Shown: piece after piece, positions 6,705 to 8,327 of the stretch
How positions within the stretch are numbered: position 1 is the first letter of the stretch
Layout: each line of letters opens with the position of its first letter
NCBI GenBank assembly: GCA_003506065.1
Contig: DNXA01000122.1
Location: 1 to 8,327, forward strand
DNA: 8,327 bases
DNA from: Actinomycetota bacterium
GTDB lineage: Bacteria; Actinomycetota; Actinomycetes; S36-B12
Direction of reading: 5' to 3'
Notes under the pieces: model-generated
Database searches by the model: none
Told to the model about the DNA's origin: nothing
Seen by the model: the letters and a program-made list of their open reading frames with translations, nothing else
Translations under genes and position numbers: made by a program

Positions 6705-7170
6705 GGTTCGGGCCAGCGTGGATATCCAGGCGCCCGTTGATGTGGTCTTCGCTGCATTCACCGACTGGTCGGTTCAAGGTGAGTGGATGCTTGGAACCAC
6801 AGTCGACGTCGTGGACGGGGACGGCAAATCGATCGGTTCGGAACTGAGCGCCTTCACTGGTGCTCACCTCGGCTTTCCACTCGGCTTTGTCGACACCATG
6901 ACCATCACCCGATGGGATGCCCCCTACAGAGTTGATGTCCTGCACACCGGCCGCTTCGTTCGGGGAACCGGCGTGATGGAGGTCATCGCACTGACGGATG
7001 GCCGCTCACGCTTTCTGTGGAGCGAGGATTTGGACCTGCCACTCGGGGTCGTTGGCAAACTTGGGTGGCCAGTTGTCCGGCCGGCATTCGTCGCTGGGGT
7101 GCACCACTCACTGCGCAAACTGGGTGCGTTGATCGAGCAGGGAATCCTGCCAAAGGTCCCAAAACCCTGA
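6697..7170 (+). CDS. SRPBCC family (START/Bet v 1-like) protein
   Basis: This 157-residue protein has the SRPBCC helix-grip fold signature: VRASVDIQAPVDVVFAAFTDW at the N-terminus, GEWMLGTTVDVVDG, a run of alternating beta strands, and a long C-terminal helix beginning FVAGVHHSLRKLGALIEQG (about 131-149). Such proteins bind hydrophobic ligands in a cytoplasmic cavity; the ligand is unknown. The frame is open back to 6526, but that extension overlaps the DivIVA-like gene and has Arg/Ser-rich, unfamiliar composition. TTG 6697 is preferred because it overlaps the upstream stop (TTGAGTGA), has AGGAG (6682-6686) 10 bases upstream and gives a family-like N-terminus. GTG 6718 is the other option. 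The gene is probably co-transcribed with the DivIVA-like gene. No catalytic residues can be named. Confidence 0.85.
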   Translation: MSEVRASVDIQAPVDVVFAAFTDWSVQGEWMLGTTVDVVDGDGKSIGSELSAFTGAHLGFPLGFVDTMTITRWDAPYRVDVLHTGRFVRGTGVMEVIALTDGRSRFLWSEDLDLPLGVVGKLGWPVVRPAFVAGVHHSLRKLGALIEQGILPKVPKP

Positions 7171-7199
7171 CCGGTGGTGCGCGAGCGCGAACGAAGCGG

Positions 7200-7205
7200 A
7201 ATAAT
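7200..7205 (+). promoter_or_regulatory. Possible -10 element for the DUF3117 gene
   Basis: AATAAT matches five of six bases of the TATAAT consensus and stands out in a GC-rich 60-base gap. It would place transcription start at about 7212, giving a leader of roughly 19 bases that contains the ribosome site. No convincing -35 is seen, so this is tentative. Confidence 0.3.
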
Positions 7206-7230
7206 GGGTCCCCAGACGAAAGGGGACGCG

Positions 7231-7398
7231 ATGGCCGCGATGAAGCCACGAACGGGCGATGGCCCGCTCGAGGTCACCAAGGAGGGGCGTGGCTATGTCA
7301 TGCGCGTACCACTTGAGGGCGGTGGTCGGCTCGTAGTCGAGCTCAACGCCGAAGAAGCCAAGAATCTCGGTAACAGTCTGCTTGCAGTCTTTGCCTGA
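7231..7398 (+). CDS. DUF3117 family small protein
   Basis: This 55-residue protein is a near-textbook DUF3117 member, a short conserved actinobacterial family of unknown function. The N-terminus MAAMKPRTGDGPLEVTKEGR, then MRVPLEGGGRLVVELNAEEA and LGNSLLAVFA, cover the whole family. ATG 7231 is chosen because AAAGGGG (7219-7225) lies 5 bases upstream and 55 residues is the family length; the frame open from 7174 would add a non-conserved tail. There is no signal peptide or membrane helix. It follows the SRPBCC gene by 60 bases and ends 11 bases before a strong terminator. A homologue (Rv1211) occupies a similar place in M. tuberculosis, as I recall, next to tagA, which is absent here. Confidence 0.93.
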   Translation: MAAMKPRTGDGPLEVTKEGRGYVMRVPLEGGGRLVVELNAEEAKNLGNSLLAVFA

Positions 7399-7409
7399 TC
7401 TCTCATAAG

Positions 7410-7440
7410 AAAAGGGCTGAGGATATTCCTCAGCCCTTTT
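7410..7440. terminator. Strong bidirectional rho-independent terminator
   Basis: AAAAGGGCTGAGGA (7410-7423) and TCCTCAGCCCTTTT (7427-7440) form a perfect 14-base-pair stem around a 3-base TAT loop. The A-run and T-run at the two ends give a U-tract in either direction. It lies between the convergent stops of DUF3117 (7398) and the O-methyltransferase (7457), so it probably ends both transcripts. It is the only convincing intrinsic terminator in the window. Confidence 0.95.
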
Positions 7441-7456
7441 GCTTTGTCTGGAGCAG

Positions 7457-8104
7457 CTACTCGGCGACCTTGATGGCGATCAGAAGCCCGGAGCCGACCG
7501 TCAGGAGGGCGGGCACCCAGTTGTCGTCATCACGCAGCGCGTGAGTCACATCGCGAAGTGCAACGGCCTCTGGATTGCGACTCGATGAATCTCCGATGCT
7601 GCCGTCGGCGAGCATATTGTCGAATGCGACCAGGCCGCCCTCGCGGAGGAGTCGCTTGGCAAGGCTCAGCGCTGCTGGGTACTCCGTGCGGTCTCCGTCG
7701 ATGAAAACGAGGTCGTAGGCACCATCAGTCAGCCGGGGGAGCACGTCAAGTGCGCGACCCGTGATGAGTCGGGCGCGAATGTGGTCGTAGCCCAGATTGT
7801 TCAGGGTCTCGCGAGCCAAGCGCTGGACCTCGGCCTCGTTGTCGATCGAGGTGAGCACTCCCTCGGCGGACATCCCGGACAGCAACGCCGCACCAGAGAC
7901 ACCGGCACCTGTTCCGACTTCCACCACGTTCTCGGCGTTGATGGCCTTGGCAAGCACGCGAAGGGCGTGGGCGGTCGAAGGGGCTACTGGAGTGCATCCC
8001 AGCTCACCTGCCCGGTCGCGGGCAGCGCGAATCTGCTCGGATTCGTCGAGCCACTCGTCGGCGTAGTTCCATGATGCCTTCGAAGGCAGGGGGGACGATG
8101 TGAT
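7457..8104 (-). CDS. O-methyltransferase (SAM-dependent, Rv1220c-like)
   Basis: This is a class I SAM-dependent O-methyltransferase, probably cytoplasmic, with unknown substrate. From the proposed start it is 215 residues, which as I recall is the length of M. tuberculosis Rv1220c. The SAM site is VEVGTGAGVSG (61-71), with acidic Asp88 in TSIDNE. VFIDGD (Asp136) and FDNM (Asp162, Asn163) are the usual metal-ligand segments. The homologous region begins at SWNYADEW (residue 11). No ATG, GTG or TTG lies in frame near it: the closest are GTG 8176 and ATG 8194, and the frame open to 8320 runs antisense through the next gene's repeats. An in-frame ATC at 8104 has GGAGG (8115-8111) 6 bases upstream and a TAGGCT -10 behind that, so an AUC start is proposed. 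An indel in the six-G run at 8089-8094 is the main alternative. Confidence 0.85.
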   Translation of the reverse strand: MTSSPLPSKASWNYADEWLDESEQIRAARDRAGELGCTPVAPSTAHALRVLAKAINAENVVEVGTGAGVSGAALLSGMSAEGVLTSIDNEAEVQRLARETLNNLGYDHIRARLITGRALDVLPRLTDGAYDLVFIDGDRTEYPAALSLAKRLLREGGLVAFDNMLADGSIGDSSSRNPEAVALRDVTHALRDDDNWVPALLTVGSGLLIAIKVAE

Positions 8105-8110
8105 GGCGCA

Positions 8111-8142
8111 CCTCCACGGGTGTGAGAATTGGCTGCAGCCTA
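8111..8142 (-). promoter_or_regulatory. Candidate promoter and ribosome site of the O-methyltransferase
   Basis: On the minus strand TAGGCT (8142-8137) fits the TANNNT -10 pattern and predicts a start on the A at 8130. The resulting leader carries GGAGG (8115-8111), six bases before the ATC at 8104. The same TAGGCT hexamer precedes the LOG-family gene. If real, it rules out the GTG 8176 and ATG 8194 starts, because both lie upstream of the promoter. No -35 was recognised. Confidence 0.45.
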
Positions 8143-8196
8143 ACGGGTCTACTGTCGAAGCTGCCTGACCAACCACTGAGCGAGGAGTCTGCATCC

Positions 8197-8327
8197 ATGT
8201 CGACCGAGTCTGGCCCCCAACCGGTTGCAGAGTCCGTACCCGAGTCCGTACCTGAGTCCGTGCCTGAGTCCGTGCCTGAGGCGCCAACGTTCGCTCCTGA
8301 GGCACCGACCTTCGTTCCAATCGTTGC
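8197..8327 (+). CDS. Pro/Glu-rich N-terminus of an unfinished gene, perhaps an HtrA-like protease
   Basis: ATG 8197 follows GAGGAG (8182-8187) with a 9-base gap, a good ribosome site, and the frame is open to the window end. The 43 visible residues are low-complexity and probably disordered: MSTESGPQPVA, four ESVP units, then EAPTFAP and EAPTFVP. No fold can be recognised. Long Pro-rich cytoplasmic N-termini before a single membrane helix are common in actinobacterial HtrA-type serine proteases, and htrA lies downstream of the Rv1220c-like methyltransferase in mycobacteria, after sigE and rseA. That makes HtrA a guess from context only. It is divergent from the O-methyltransferase; TACTGT (8150-8155) is a possible -10. 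Confidence 0.6.
   Translation, partial: MSTESGPQPVAESVPESVPESVPESVPEAPTFAPEAPTFVPIV
8230..8319 (+). repeat. Coding tandem repeats (4 x 12 bp, 2 x 21 bp)
   Basis: Four 12-base units of the form GAGTCCGTACCC run from 8230 to 8277, each coding Glu-Ser-Val-Pro and differing only at third codon positions. Two 21-base units (8278-8298 and 8299-8319) follow, coding EAPTFAP and EAPTFVP. The near-identity at DNA level suggests recent expansion by replication slippage. Because the units are multiples of 3, copy number can vary without breaking the frame. Confidence 0.9.

Noticed and set aside
7174..7230. 19-residue N-terminal extension of DUF3117
   Set aside because: The family begins at MAAMKPRTGDG and a strong AAAGGGG ribosome site precedes that ATG.
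7457..8320. 287-residue open frame on the minus strand, starting inside the next gene
   Set aside because: Its first 70 or so residues (Arg/Thr/Gln-rich) are antisense to the ESVP repeats and to the promoter region. The conserved methyltransferase starts only near SWNYADEW.

Overview
The window comes from a GC-rich Actinomycetota genome. Several genes point there: an actinobacterial DapD, a FolP2-type pterin-binding-like protein, DUF5701 and DUF3117 proteins, a one-helix protein with a DivIVA-like segment, and frequent GTG/TTG starts. Some starts also carry a TANNNT -10 element exactly one leaderless spacing upstream. I cannot assign a genus. From memory, the order dapD/dapE - LOG - folP2 - DivIVA-like - DUF3117 - O-methyltransferase resembles the Mycobacterium tuberculosis Rv1201c-Rv1220c region in shortened form; no gpgS or tagA is present here.

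Layout, left to right: (1) 3' end of dapC (+); (2) a complete citrate synthase gene (+); (3) a DUF5701 gene (+) whose conserved C-terminus lies in another frame, consistent with one missing base; (4) dapD (-), almost touching the DUF5701 3' end; (5) dapE (+), divergent from dapD with essentially no intergenic DNA; (6) yceI (-), overlapping the dapE 3' end tail to tail; (7) a LOG-family gene (+), divergent from yceI across an AT-rich region full of AGTTGAA half-sites; (8) folP2 (-); (9) a small membrane-anchored DivIVA-like gene and an SRPBCC gene (+), overlapping by 8 bases; (10) DUF3117 (+) and a strong bidirectional terminator; (11) an O-methyltransferase gene (-) with a problematic start; (12) the start of a Pro/Glu-rich gene (+) with 12-bp coding repeats, cut by the window end.

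Functionally, dapC, dapD and dapE are three consecutive steps of the succinylase branch of meso-diaminopimelate/lysine synthesis (DapD, DapC, DapE), which feeds peptidoglycan and lysine. Citrate synthase commits acetyl-CoA and oxaloacetate to the TCA cycle. The other genes are conserved actinobacterial genes with less certain roles.

No mobile elements, CRISPR arrays, tRNAs or rRNAs were seen. The most interesting signals are regulatory: a symmetric -10 heptamer that seems able to drive leaderless dapD and dapE in opposite directions, an operator-like cluster between yceI and the LOG gene, and a likely AUC start codon (or a G-run indel) in the O-methyltransferase gene.
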